From Polyangiaceae bacterium (lineage in GTDB: Bacteria > Myxococcota_A > Polyangia > Polyangiales > Polyangiaceae): a stretch of DNA of 64,000 nucleotides. Positions within the stretch are counted from its first letter, which is position 1, and each line of letters begins with the position of its first letter. The notes under the pieces were generated by a model that did not search any database, was not told where the DNA came from, and was given only the letters and a program-made list of their open reading frames with translations. Made by a program: the position numbers and the translations under genes. The stretch is from positions 52,032 through 116,031 of the forward strand of contig JAKLKA010000004.1 in assembly GCA_023150915.1 (NCBI GenBank). The letters are read 5' to 3'. This document shows, piece after piece, positions 1 to 8,690 of this stretch.

Positions 1-242
1 CAGGCGTTCACGAAGTCGCTGCGCTCGGGGTTGGCTCTGGGTCCGAAGAAGCCGGTGATCAGGAAGTTCGGAACCGACAGGCAAGCCAGGCCGCGCGTCT
101 CGGGGCCGGCGAGGACGGCATCGACCGCGCTGCACCAGCCCTGGGGGGGCGCCGGTGCGCGCGCTGCCGGCGGCACCCCAGGTTCGACTCCGCCGCCACA
201 ACCCGCGACCGCGAACAGTACCCCGAGCCAACGTCGCGACAT
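1..242 (-). CDS. Partial exported lipoprotein of unknown function
   Basis: The start (ATG at 242) and the first 80 codons are present; the gene runs off the left edge. The N-terminus is a short basic stretch and a hydrophobic run ending in a lipobox-like AVAGCGG, so a lipoprotein signal peptide with Cys15 as lipidation site is likely. A Pro/Ala-rich linker follows, then a segment with two cysteines (GWCSA and GLACLS) that may form a disulphide in the periplasm. I recognise no family. It is divergent from the parvulin gene at 339, with 96 nt between them. Confidence 0.6.
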   Translation of the reverse strand, partial: MSRRWLGVLFAVAGCGGGVEPGVPPAARAPAPPQGWCSAVDAVLAGPETRGLACLSVPNFLITGFFGPRANPERSDFVNA

Positions 243-323
243 GCTCTCGCCTCGGCACGATGGGCTGCCGCGCCGGCTCCGTCAAGCCGACCCGAAGCGC
301 TTGATGCCCGCGCGCCGCTCTTC

Positions 324-329
324 TACGGT
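324..329 (+). promoter_or_regulatory. TACGGT -10-like box, leaderless-type, for the parvulin gene
   Basis: A TANNNT hexamer ends 9 nt before the ATG at 339 and no Shine-Dalgarno sequence lies between. This is one of a recurrent set in the window (see findings). No clear -35 box is visible. Confidence 0.4.
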
Positions 330-338
330 CCGCGTCCC

Positions 339-659
339 ATGGCAGAGCAAGTACGCGCCTCTCACATCCTCCTCATGTACGCGGGGTCGTCCCGTTCGAC
401 CGCGACGCGCACCCAAGCCGAGGCCCAGTCGCAGATCCAGACGCTGAAGACCCAGATCGACGGCGGCGCGGACTTTGCCGACCTCGCGCGCCAGCACTCG
501 GACTGCCCTTCGGGCAAGAGTGGCGGCGACCTGGGCAGCTTCGGTCGCGGGCAGATGGTCGGCCCGTTCGAGCAGGCCGCCTTCGGTCTGCCGGTGGGCG
601 GCATCAGCGGCGTGATCGAGACCCAGTTCGGCTATCACATCATCCGGCGCACCGGCTGA
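339..659 (+). CDS. Parvulin-type peptidyl-prolyl cis-trans isomerase (single domain)
   Basis: A 106-residue stand-alone PpiC/parvulin domain. Visible hallmarks are RASHILL near residue 6, SGGDLGSFGRGQMV in the middle and a C-terminal TQFGYHII. These belong to the Pin1/Par10 fold, which isomerises peptide bonds before proline. There is no signal peptide or membrane segment, so it is probably cytoplasmic and acts as a folding helper. The size matches Par10-like bacterial enzymes. It is followed after 3 nt by the convergent gene at 663-1019. The family call is secure; the substrate is unknown. Confidence 0.93.
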   Translation: MAEQVRASHILLMYAGSSRSTATRTQAEAQSQIQTLKTQIDGGADFADLARQHSDCPSGKSGGDLGSFGRGQMVGPFEQAAFGLPVGGISGVIETQFGYHIIRRTG

Positions 660-662
660 GGG

Positions 663-1019
663 TCAGCGCTGCCATTGCTGGTACGCCTCGCGCAGCGCCC
701 GCACCAGCTCGGCGCGCCCCAGTTGCGTGCTGGCCCGGTCGGTCTCGAGCGGGATCAACGCCGCGCGCACGGTTCGGGCCAGCGCGATCATCTCGGACGG
801 ATCGAAGTCCAGCAGCTCGCGGGGAATGATCACGGCGAACGGCCGCAGCTCGGCGGCTCGGCTGGTGACCGACGCCATGTCGCAGGTCTCGAGCCGCGCC
901 CCCGCCGCGATGGCGGTGCTCTGACGGCAGAGCGTGGTCAGCTTCGAGTCCACGCCCACCAAGAGCGCGCACGGAACCACCCGATGCGGGGTGGTGGGGC
1001 CGAGAGGGGGCTTGCGCAC
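663..1019 (-). CDS. Hypothetical protein, possibly receiver-like
   Basis: 118 residues from a GTG at 1019; an internal GTG at 980 would also fit and neither has a clear ribosome site. The alternating pattern ALLVGVDSKLTTLC, then a short helix, then RPFAVIIPRELLDF, resembles the beta-alpha order of a response-regulator receiver or degenerate Rossmann-like domain. The usual acidic pocket and conserved Lys are not obvious, so phosphorylation is doubtful. It is convergent with the parvulin gene. Function unknown; the fold suggestion is inference from hydrophobicity pattern only. Confidence 0.6.
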   Translation of the reverse strand: MRKPPLGPTTPHRVVPCALLVGVDSKLTTLCRQSTAIAAGARLETCDMASVTSRAAELRPFAVIIPRELLDFDPSEMIALARTVRAALIPLETDRASTQLGRAELVRALREAYQQWQR

Positions 1020-1060
1020 GACGGCGCGAGTCTACATCGATGCGTCGCCAGTCGCGCGAG

Positions 1061-1068
1061 TATACAGT
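1061..1068 (+). promoter_or_regulatory. TATACAGT -10-like box for the lipoprotein at 1076
   Basis: A near-consensus -10 element ends 7 nt before the ATG at 1076. Transcription starting the usual 6-8 nt downstream would begin at the start codon, giving a leaderless mRNA. Confidence 0.5.
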
Positions 1069-1075
1069 ACGGCCC

Positions 1076-1522
1076 ATGCGCTTTCCGCAGACCGCCTTGG
1101 TGATCGCCGTGGGGCTCGCGCTGGTCGCGCCCATGGGGTGTGGCCCGCCCCGCGGCACGCCGCGCGACGCCGCCGAGATTGCGCGGCAAGAGGCCGCCCG
1201 CCGCTTGGTCGGCGAGTGGTTGCTGATCTCGTATCAACCCGAGACGGCTCTCGAGCCGATGTTTGCCGGCTTGCTCGCAGCGCAGATGGGCACGCTGGTG
1301 GCTCGGTTCGACGGGCAGCAGATGACCGCGACGGGCACGGGAGTGGGGACCACGCGGCGGTATCGTGTGACGCAAGCGAATGGCGACCGCCTCACCGTGG
1401 TCACCTACGACGAAAGCGGAATCGCCTACGACGCGGTGGGTGAGCTCAGGGGGAACGAGCTGTGGTTCGCCTCACTCACCATCCCGTGGCGTGGGCGAGG
1501 CCTGCTGCGGCGCATTCGCTGA
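1076..1522 (+). CDS. Lipoprotein of unknown function
   Basis: 148 residues. ATG 1076 is chosen over an in-frame upstream start because it begins a clean lipoprotein signal (MRFPQTALVIAVGLALVAP, then MGCG with the lipid-accepting Cys) and sits just after a -10-like box. The mature part starts with a charged helix (DAAEIARQEAARRLVGEW) and continues as beta-rich sequence, GEWLLISYQPE to a Phe/Trp-rich end, reminiscent of a small lipocalin-like or DUF-type barrel. No family recognised. It ends 10 nt from the convergent PilZ gene. Confidence 0.7.
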   Translation: MRFPQTALVIAVGLALVAPMGCGPPRGTPRDAAEIARQEAARRLVGEWLLISYQPETALEPMFAGLLAAQMGTLVARFDGQQMTATGTGVGTTRRYRVTQANGDRLTVVTYDESGIAYDAVGELRGNELWFASLTIPWRGRGLLRRIR

Positions 1523-1532
1523 GAAGCAGGCG

Positions 1533-1877
1533 CTACTTCTGAAGGCGTGCGATGCCGTCTTTGGCCAAGCCCGCCAGCGCCTTGTCGAGCTCTGCCACCG
1601 GTTGCTCGAACTCGACGGCCACGCGATGCGGCCAGATCCCCTCGGGGTCGTGCAGGTTCTTCTCGACCCGAACCACTCGCCCCGAGACCTTCTTCTCTTC
1701 GCTGCCCTCGGGCGGCAACTGCACCACGATGTTGACCTGCGCGCCGACCTCGAGCGTGGTGGCGGTCACCAGGAGCATGCCCAGGCCACTGGCGTTGTGG
1801 CTGATGGCCATGCCCTCCTCCAGCTCGGCCACCTGCACGGGGAGCCAGACGGTATATCGAGGCGCGCGGCGCTCCAC
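1533..1877 (-). CDS. PilZ-domain cyclic-di-GMP receptor
   Basis: 114 residues forming a single PilZ domain. The N-terminal RxxxR signature is present as RRAPR (residues 3-7) and the second signature appears as HNASGLGM, matching D/N-x-S-x-x-G. Both contact c-di-GMP in known PilZ proteins. The rest is the expected beta barrel (VVQLPPEG, VSGRVVRVEKN, VAVEFEQP). The start is a GTG at 1877 preceded by a TATCAT box. In myxobacteria such stand-alone PilZ proteins affect motility and polysaccharide output; the role here is inference. Confidence 0.88.
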   Translation of the reverse strand: MERRAPRYTVWLPVQVAELEEGMAISHNASGLGMLLVTATTLEVGAQVNIVVQLPPEGSEEKKVSGRVVRVEKNLHDPEGIWPHRVAVEFEQPVAELDKALAGLAKDGIARLQK

Positions 1878-1886
1878 AGTGGATCG

Positions 1887-1892
1887 ATGATA
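1887..1892 (-). promoter_or_regulatory. TATCAT -10-like box for the PilZ gene
   Basis: Read on the minus strand, TATCAT ends 9 nt before the GTG start at 1877. No ribosome-binding site is visible, in line with the leaderless pattern. Confidence 0.45.
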
Positions 1893-1911
1893 GCCGAACT
1901 CTTCCGCTGAG

Positions 1912-3339
1912 TCAGGCGTCGTCGTGGGGCAGGCTCACCCGGGGGGCGCGTAGGTAGACGTAGGGCGTGTACGCGAGGAAGTTGGAGACCCGGGAGGTGT
2001 ACGCGTCGGCGTACCGCTCGAGCTGGCGGGCCAGGTAGCTCTTGTCGAGGCCGGCCCGCATCAGCAGCCCCCAACGGGGATTGAACAGCGCACCCGCCTC
2101 TTCCGCCAGCGGCGCGATCTGGGCGTCGAGCGCGCCGAGGCGGGCCTTGCTTTGCCCCATTTGCTCGCGCAGGGGCGCCGGGTCGCCGGCGGTGGCCTTC
2201 CGCTCGATCCGCTCTGCGGCCAGGCGCAGGGTCGAATACAGGTGCTCTTCGCGCTCCTTGTCGGCCATCAGGCGGCTGAGCTCGGCCTGCTTCGGGCGGA
2301 AGCCCTCGACGTCGATGATCTCTTTCTCGAGGTCGCGGACCACCAGCGCGGTGCGCCAGCGAAGCAGGTCCTTGGTGACATGGACGTCCGAGTACAGATG
2401 GTCGCCGACGTACAAGATCTCCTCCGGCGACAGCCCGAGGTGTGCTTCCAGAATGCGCGCGTTGCCTCCCAGGTACGCTCGCCCGGGCTGCATGCCCTCT
2501 TCCACCGGGCGCAACAGGCCCGACTCGTCGACCACCTCGAAGATCGGATTCTGAGCGGTGAAAAAGTCGGGCTTGCGGGCGCGTACCAGGCTCACGTCGA
2601 ACAGATCGCGCCAGGTCGTGCCCGGGGGCAGATAGGGATCGAATGCGTAGCGCATCATCGCGCACGTGTAGCCCCACTCGGAGTTGGTCACGAGCAGCAG
2701 CTTCTTCCCCGAGCCCTTGAGGTCGAGCAAGCAGGTCGGCAGCTCGGGGTCGAGCTCGACGAACTCGGCGGGCGCCTTGATGATCTCTGCCTTCAGATCG
2801 CCCTCGGCATGCGTCCGGTCGATTGCGCCACGGACGATCTTGTAGAGCTCGGCGTAGCCGATGCCCGGCGCCAGCTTGCCGCCATCCAAGAGGTCGACGC
2901 ACTGCGCATAGAGCAAGGCTTCGGACAGCGAAAACAGCGTGTTGAGGAACACCCAGCGGGGCTCGCGCAGGTCCACCACCACTCGCGAATAGGTGGCGCG
3001 CTGCTGGTCGAACTCGAGCGTCCGGGTGCCGTGCAGGGCGCGGGTCACGTAGCCGAAGCGGCTGGCTTTGATCAGATTGCCCAGCTCCAGATCGACGATC
3101 AGGCCCAGGATGACGAAGCTTGCATCGAACTCGAGCTCGGCCACGGGCCAACCGCGGTCTGCGAGGCGCGCGCGGGCGCGCTCCCACGCGCGGCGCTCCC
3201 ACACCTCGGTCCGATAGTGGACCAGCGTGTAGTCCATGTCGAAGCCGACCGCGCGGATCGCCCGCAGGTTCAGCGTGCGGTTGCAGAAGATCCTCCGCTC
3301 CGGAGCCGGCGGGGCGACGCTCGCGGGCAAGGACATCAC
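1912..3339 (-). CDS. HAD-IG family 5'-nucleotidase (cytosolic purine type)
   Basis: 475 residues of the HAD superfamily. Motif I is FDMDYTL with catalytic Asp34 and Asp36; motif II is LLLVTNS; the later acidic motif is YVGDHLYSDV. This arrangement and length match the IMP/GMP-type cytosolic 5'-nucleotidases (cN-II-like, HAD-IG), which hydrolyse nucleoside monophosphates. The C-terminal third is helical and charged. The start (GTG 3339, or ATG 3336) overlaps the stop of the upstream pseudokinase gene, so the two are translationally coupled. Substrate preference cannot be read from sequence. Confidence 0.9.
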   Translation of the reverse strand: MMSLPASVAPPAPERRIFCNRTLNLRAIRAVGFDMDYTLVHYRTEVWERRAWERARARLADRGWPVAELEFDASFVILGLIVDLELGNLIKASRFGYVTRALHGTRTLEFDQQRATYSRVVVDLREPRWVFLNTLFSLSEALLYAQCVDLLDGGKLAPGIGYAELYKIVRGAIDRTHAEGDLKAEIIKAPAEFVELDPELPTCLLDLKGSGKKLLLVTNSEWGYTCAMMRYAFDPYLPPGTTWRDLFDVSLVRARKPDFFTAQNPIFEVVDESGLLRPVEEGMQPGRAYLGGNARILEAHLGLSPEEILYVGDHLYSDVHVTKDLLRWRTALVVRDLEKEIIDVEGFRPKQAELSRLMADKEREEHLYSTLRLAAERIERKATAGDPAPLREQMGQSKARLGALDAQIAPLAEEAGALFNPRWGLLMRAGLDKSYLARQLERYADAYTSRVSNFLAYTPYVYLRAPRVSLPHDDA

Positions 3340-5429
3340 GTGGGGATGCGGCCCGCGGCACGCTCGAGAAACGCGATCAGCACTCCGCGCGCATGCTTCG
3401 TGGGCCGCTGCAGATAATTGTAGGGGCGAGGGGTGCCGGCTCGGAACAAGCAGAGCACCGACTCTTCATAGGCCACGGCGCGTGCCTCGGCCGTGGCCTT
3501 GGCCTGCGGCGTGCGGGTCAGATCGTCGAGGGCCGCGCCGAGCTGCTGGCACTCGCCCGGCGTGGTCGGCAAGTTGGGCATGGCAGTCCCCGCTGGGCAG
3601 CACGCCCTGCGAACCACGGCCGTCGCGGCCAGCTCGAACCAGCCCAGGGCCGACCACTCACGCATCCCCGGCGTGACCTTCCCGGCGCCGGCGACCACCA
3701 GCCGGCGGTGAACTTGCGAGTTGATGCCGCGGAAGTCTTTGTCGTCGCACAAGAACCCGAAGTCTTCGCTGCCCCGCAGCGTCTCGCCTTCGAAGTGCGA
3801 GGCCACGCAGCGTGCGCGCTGTTCCGGGGTCGAGGGCGCCACCGGCGCCACCGGCGGGGCGGCGCTGGGGATGGGCGGCTCGGCCTGCGGGGCGCTCGTT
3901 TCGGGGGGCGTCACCGCGGCCGCCGATGCGACCCGCGCGGGCGCCGCGCTGGGGCGCGGGGTCGGCGCCTCGGTGATGATCCCGCGGCTGTTCAGGAACA
4001 ACAGCACGCCCACGCCGATCGCGACCAAGATCACCAGGCCGATGATCACCAGGATGGGCCGGCGGCTGGCGCGGCGGATCTGGAGCTCGTCGTCGTTCGG
4101 CAGGGCGATGCCGGTGGGTGGTGGCCCGGGGATGGACGGGGGAAAGGCGGAGATCGGCGGGGGAAAGGCCGAGCCCGGCGGCGGAAAGCCGTGGCTGGGC
4201 GCCGGCGCGGGCGCCGGCGCCATGGGCATGGGGGCGGGCGGGGGCGGCGTTGCGTCGAAGGGGCTCCCGGGCATCTGCGGCGGGTGGTGGACCGGCGGGG
4301 CCTTGGGCGGGACCACGGGCAGATCCAGCGCCGGCGGCTCGCTGGGAGCGGCCAGCGGCCGACGGATGTCCTCGATCGGCGCCGAGCCCATCACCGTGGT
4401 CTGGTCTTCTTCGTCGTCGTACGGGCTCGGCATCGCCTCGGGCGCCGGCTCGGACTCGACCGCTGCGGGCGGCGGCGGCGGCGGCGGCGGGGGCGGCGCC
4501 GGGGCGGGCTCGGCTTCCGCTTCGACCGGAACCGGCGGAATGCTGGGCATCGGCACCGGTCGGTCGTCGCGCATCGCCCGAGCGATGTCTTCGGTGCTGG
4601 TCGCCACCACCGTCGCGACGTCTTCCCACTCCGACGCCCCCTCGCTGCGCGGCTCCCAGCGCTCGAGGGCTTCGATCATCTGCTCTGCCGTGCCGCGCCG
4701 GCGGGCGGTGTTCGCGACCAACCCCAGCGACAACAGCTCTTGCAGACCCTCGTCGTTCACTCCCAGATCTTTCAAGCGCTGCAGCTGACCGCTGGCGATG
4801 CTCTTCAAGAGCTGGTCTTTGGTATCGCCGCGGAACGGCGGGCTGCCGGTCAGCGCCGAGAACAGCGTGGAATGCAGCGCCCACGTGTCGTCGGCGCCGC
4901 TCGGGCCTCGCCCCTGCAAGCGCTCAGGCGCACAATAGGCACCGCTGGTGGGTGCGAGCAGCTGCGTCAGAATCGGGCCCTGCCGCCCGCCCGCTGGCTC
5001 GATCACGATCGAGCGCGGCGAGATCGCGCCGTGGGCGCCGCCTGCGGCGTGGAGCGCCGCCACCCCCTGGCACAAGCGGATCCACAGGGTGATCGCTTCG
5101 GCCGGCGTGAGCCGCGCGGTCTTCAGCGCCTGGTGCAGTGTCTTGCCGCCCACGTGCTCGGCGACGATCACAGCCCCACTCGCTGGCGCCCCGTCGGGCA
5201 CCGCTTCCGCCGACGGGTTGTCGACGACCTCGATGATCCCCGCCAGGTGCGCGTGCTTCAACCCGACCACGCCCATGAGCGCGGCGACGCGTGCCGTCGG
5301 TAAGACCGACGCGACCACGTCCTTCCCGGTACTTTCGTCCTCGGCAAGCCAGGTGGGGGCCTTCGTCCCAGCGTCGAGCCGGGACTTGAAGCGGTAGCGC
5401 CCGCTGAGGGGTGCGGTCGGTGCCTGCAT
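3336..5429 (-). CDS. Membrane-anchored Ser/Thr pseudokinase with periplasmic Cys-containing domain
   Basis: 697 residues. Residues about 10-250 align with a Hanks kinase fold but the active site is gone: the glycine loop is LDAGTKAPTW, the HRD-x-K-x-x-N loop is HGAISPRSIVI, and no DFG is visible; the APE-like CAPERLQ segment and the DDTWALHS region remain. A Pro/Ala-rich stretch follows, one membrane helix at about 460-480, then a second Pro-rich region and a C-terminal domain with several cysteines. It probably binds rather than phosphorylates, acting as a scaffold or allosteric partner. It is divergent from an active kinase at 5677 (247 nt apart), a plausible partner. Coupled to the nucleotidase downstream. 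Confidence 0.85.
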   Translation of the reverse strand: MQAPTAPLSGRYRFKSRLDAGTKAPTWLAEDESTGKDVVASVLPTARVAALMGVVGLKHAHLAGIIEVVDNPSAEAVPDGAPASGAVIVAEHVGGKTLHQALKTARLTPAEAITLWIRLCQGVAALHAAGGAHGAISPRSIVIEPAGGRQGPILTQLLAPTSGAYCAPERLQGRGPSGADDTWALHSTLFSALTGSPPFRGDTKDQLLKSIASGQLQRLKDLGVNDEGLQELLSLGLVANTARRRGTAEQMIEALERWEPRSEGASEWEDVATVVATSTEDIARAMRDDRPVPMPSIPPVPVEAEAEPAPAPPPPPPPPPPAAVESEPAPEAMPSPYDDEEDQTTVMGSAPIEDIRRPLAAPSEPPALDLPVVPPKAPPVHHPPQMPGSPFDATPPPPAPMPMAPAPAPAPSHGFPPPGSAFPPPISAFPPSIPGPPPTGIALPNDDELQIRRASRRPILVIIGLVILVAIGVGVLLFLNSRGIITEAPTPRPSAAPARVASAAAVTPPETSAPQAEPPIPSAAPPVAPVAPSTPEQRARCVASHFEGETLRGSEDFGFLCDDKDFRGINSQVHRRLVVAGAGKVTPGMREWSALGWFELAATAVVRRACCPAGTAMPNLPTTPGECQQLGAALDDLTRTPQAKATAEARAVAYEESVLCLFRAGTPRPYNYLQRPTKHARGVLIAFLERAAGRIPT

Positions 5430-5676
5430 GCGTGAGCTCGGTCGGCAGCCACTTTACATCAGGCCATCGAGGCAACCCCACCATTTGGCGGGATGCAGAC
5501 TTAGCGAAGCGTGGGTTCCAGAAACGAAACGCCGTGCTCCGGCTTCCGCACATTACCCGACCCAGAGGAAATTCCGGCCGATCGCGCGGTCCACCGGCCG
5601 AATCGGCGCGGGCCACTCGAGCCGCTCTTGCCCCGAACCGGGCTTGATAGGAAGATCACGCATTGCGGTTCATCGA

Positions 5677-6951
5677 ATGAGCACACCAGGTGCACAGCGC
5701 GGGTCCGGGCACGACGACCCCCCGTCGGGGGTGACCGCGTCGGCAGGGCCGTATCGGCCCGGCGAGATCGTCGACGAGAAGTACATCCTGATCCGCAAGA
5801 TCGGCGAAGGCGGGATGGGTACGGTGTGGGTGGCGCACAACAGCGTGCTCGACGTGCATTGCGCCCTGAAGATGATCGAGGCCGGCTCGAAGCAGGTGGC
5901 TGATCGCTTGCTCGACGAGGCGCGCGCCGCTGCGCGATTGGGGCACCCGGCCATCGTGCGGGTGCTCGACTATGGCGAGACCGGCCGCGGTGACCCGTTC
6001 ATCGCCATGGAGCTGCTCGACGGCGAAGACCTTGCTCAGCTGATGGAACGCCAGGGCCGCATGCCGGAAGTCGAGGCGGTGCAGATGCTCTTGCCCATTG
6101 CCCACGCCCTGGCGGCGGCCCACGCGAAGGGCATCGTGCACAGGGACGTCAAGCCCGAGAACATCTTCTTGGCGAAGGACGACGTGGCGACCACCCAGCC
6201 CAAGCTGCTCGATTTCGGGATCGTGAAGGTCGAGCACTCGAACCGCCGACTCACCATCGATGGCTCCGTGCTGGGCACCCCGGACTACATGTCACCCGAG
6301 CAGGCCAAGGGTGAAGAGATCAACGGCCAGACGGACCTGTGGGCCTTTGGCGTGGTGCTCTACGAGCTGGTCGCCGGCAGGCGCCCGTTCGACGGTGACA
6401 ACTACAACGCGCTGATGTTTGCCATCATCAACGCCGAACCGAAGAGCCTGTCCGAGTACGGCGTGGCTGACGCGGAGCTGAGCGCCATCGTGCAGCGCGC
6501 GCTCCGCAAAGATCAGGCTGAGCGCTGGCCCAGCATGCGCGACCTGGGCGAAGAGCTGGCTCTCTGGCTCGAAAGCAAAGGGGTCAGCGAGGACATCACT
6601 GGCACGTCGCTGCGCCGCAGTTGGCTGGCGGACACCGAGAGCAAGCGCATCGAGCTGCCGCCCTACGTCCGCGACTCGCTGCGGGCGGCCGCCGGCGAGC
6701 GGCCGATCTCTCGCGAGGTCAGCAAGGTGCGCGCGCTGCCCACCGAGGCCAACGCAGAGCTCGCTGGCGGCAAGCAGATCAGCGAGCAAAGCCTGGTGGC
6801 CATCGCCCAGCTGCACGCCATCGGCGATCCGGAAGAGCTGCTCCGCAAAGCATCACGACGCCGCAACGTGGCCGTGGTGCTCGGCCTGGTGGCGGTGGTG
6901 GTGGCGGGTGTGGCCGGCGTGTTGATCGGGACCGGAATCATCGCGATCTGA
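5677..6951 (+). CDS. Tail-anchored Ser/Thr protein kinase
   Basis: 424 residues from ATG 5677, chosen because the kinase domain begins about 35 residues later and upstream sequence is low-complexity. All active-site elements are present: glycine loop GEGGMGTVW (43-51), ATP-binding Lys65 (CALKM), catalytic HRDVKPEN near 154, DFG at about 179 and the SPEQ activation-loop end. A linker of about 100 residues leads to a single C-terminal hydrophobic helix ending at the last residue, so the enzyme should be anchored in the membrane facing the cytoplasm with no sensor outside. Divergent from the pseudokinase gene. Target unknown. Confidence 0.93.
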   Translation: MSTPGAQRGSGHDDPPSGVTASAGPYRPGEIVDEKYILIRKIGEGGMGTVWVAHNSVLDVHCALKMIEAGSKQVADRLLDEARAAARLGHPAIVRVLDYGETGRGDPFIAMELLDGEDLAQLMERQGRMPEVEAVQMLLPIAHALAAAHAKGIVHRDVKPENIFLAKDDVATTQPKLLDFGIVKVEHSNRRLTIDGSVLGTPDYMSPEQAKGEEINGQTDLWAFGVVLYELVAGRRPFDGDNYNALMFAIINAEPKSLSEYGVADAELSAIVQRALRKDQAERWPSMRDLGEELALWLESKGVSEDITGTSLRRSWLADTESKRIELPPYVRDSLRAAAGERPISREVSKVRALPTEANAELAGGKQISEQSLVAIAQLHAIGDPEELLRKASRRRNVAVVLGLVAVVVAGVAGVLIGTGIIAI

Positions 6952-6977
6952 CCGGCGGCCCCGAGGCGGGCGCCTGG

Positions 6978-8567
6978 CTAGACGGCCTGCTCTTTGGTCT
7001 TGGCGAAGCGCACGTCGGGCCACTCTTTCTGCGTGGTCTCGAGGTGCCAGTTGTTGCGCGCCAAGAACACCGGCGCGCCGGTGTGGTCTTCCGCCAAAGC
7101 CGAGCGATTGGCTTCCATGAAGCGTTTCATGACCTGCACGTCGGCGGCGTCGACCCAGCGCGCGGTGTGAAGCTGCGTCCCCTCGAAGTGAACCGGGATG
7201 TCGTACTCGGTGCGGATCCGATCCGCGAGCACGTCGAACTGCAGCGCCCCGACCACACCCACGATGAAGTTGGAGCCGAAGTGGGGCTTGAAGACCCGGG
7301 CGGCGCCCTCTTCGGCCAATTGCTCGAGGGCCCGGGTCAGGTGCTTGGTGCGCATCGGGTCCGCCGGGCGCACCGACTGCAAGAGCTCGGGCGCGAAGCT
7401 GGGGATGCCGGTGAATTGCAACGGCTCGCCTTCGGTCAACGCGTCGCCGATGCGGAGCGTGCCGTGGTTGGGGATGCCGATGATGTCACCGGGAAAGGCC
7501 TCTTCGGCCAGCTCGCGATCGCGGGCCAAGAACAGCACCGGATTGTGCAGCGTCATCTGCTTGCCCGAGCGGACGTGGAGCAGCTTCATGCCGCGCTGAA
7601 AGTGGCCCGAGCACAGCCGGAAGAACGCGATCCGGTCCCGGTGCTTCGGGTCCATGTTCGCCTGGATCTTGAAGACGAAGCCCGAGACCGCGTTCTCGGT
7701 CGGCTCGACCAGACGCACCGTGGTCTTCTGCGGCCGCGGGCACGGGGCCAGGCGCAGAAGTCCGTCGAGCAGCTCGCGCACCCCGAAGTTGTTGAGCGCG
7801 CTGCCGAAGAACACCGGCGTCATGTGTCCGCCGCGGTAAGCCTCGAGATCGAAGCTGGGGCACAGGCCGCGGGCCATCTCGACCTCTTCCCTCAGCGCCT
7901 TCACCTCGCGCTCGGGCAGCTCGCGGTCGATCAACGGGTCGTCCAGACCGCGGCACTCTTTCACGTCGCCACCAGCGCGCTCTGCACCCCGCTCCACCAG
8001 CAGCAGACGCTCTTGGAACAGGTCGTAGCAGCCCAAGAAGTCGCGCCCCATGCCGATTGGCCAGGTGGCGGGGGTCACGTCGAGCGCCAGCCGCTCTTCG
8101 ATCTCGCTCATCAGCTCGAATGGGTCGCGGCCGTCGCGGTCCATCTTGTTGATGAAGGTGATGATGGGGACGTCGCGCAAGCGGCACACTTCGAACAACT
8201 TCAGCGTCTGCGCCTCGATGCCCTTCGCGGCGTCGATCACCATCACCGCCGAGTCCACGGCCGTCAGCGTGCGATACGTGTCTTCGCTGAAGTCCTGGTG
8301 GCCGGGCGTGTCCAGCAGGTTGAAGTTGCCGGCGCGGTAGTCGAACGTCATGGCCGAGACGGTCACCGAGATGCCACGCTCTTGCTCGACCTTCATCCAG
8401 TCCGAGTGCGCGCGCCGCTGCTCGCCACGGGCCTTGACCGCGCCGGCGAGCTGAATCGCACCGCCGAACAAGAGCAGCTTCTCGGTCAGCGTGGTCTTGC
8501 CCGCGTCGGGGTGCGAGATGATGGCGAACGTGCGCCGCCGGGCGACTTCGGTGGACAGGTCGGACAC
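6978..8567 (-). CDS. prfC: Peptide chain release factor 3
   Basis: 529 residues, the normal RF3 length. The translational GTPase motifs are intact: G1 SHPDAGKTT, G2 region ERGISVTVSAM, G3 DTPGHQDFSEDTYRTL and G4 NKMDRDGRDP. RF3 uses GTP to recycle RF1/RF2 from the ribosome after termination. The ERGISVTVS and EDTYRTLTAVD wording separates it from EF-G. Start is a GTG at 8567. It is convergent with the kinase at 5677 (26 nt gap) and divergent from the Spy-like gene at 8691. Confidence 0.97.
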   Translation of the reverse strand: MSDLSTEVARRRTFAIISHPDAGKTTLTEKLLLFGGAIQLAGAVKARGEQRRAHSDWMKVEQERGISVTVSAMTFDYRAGNFNLLDTPGHQDFSEDTYRTLTAVDSAVMVIDAAKGIEAQTLKLFEVCRLRDVPIITFINKMDRDGRDPFELMSEIEERLALDVTPATWPIGMGRDFLGCYDLFQERLLLVERGAERAGGDVKECRGLDDPLIDRELPEREVKALREEVEMARGLCPSFDLEAYRGGHMTPVFFGSALNNFGVRELLDGLLRLAPCPRPQKTTVRLVEPTENAVSGFVFKIQANMDPKHRDRIAFFRLCSGHFQRGMKLLHVRSGKQMTLHNPVLFLARDRELAEEAFPGDIIGIPNHGTLRIGDALTEGEPLQFTGIPSFAPELLQSVRPADPMRTKHLTRALEQLAEEGAARVFKPHFGSNFIVGVVGALQFDVLADRIRTEYDIPVHFEGTQLHTARWVDAADVQVMKRFMEANRSALAEDHTGAPVFLARNNWHLETTQKEWPDVRFAKTKEQAV

Positions 8568-8690
8568 TTTTCGGCCGCGGACTATGAAGGAGAACCGCCG
8601 CCCCGGCCAGGCGATCGTTCACACTATTTCACGCTCCGGATCGAACGGCCGCAACATGCGCGCCCCATCCTGACCCCTGAAACGGAGGTC

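Noticed and set aside
2152..5303. Very long open frames opposite the nucleotidase and pseudokinase genes
   Set aside because: They are antisense to genes with clear motifs and their products are Arg/His/Gln-rich without domains; GC-rich DNA leaves such frames open by chance. The same holds for the antisense frames at 15560-17146 and 36029-38038.
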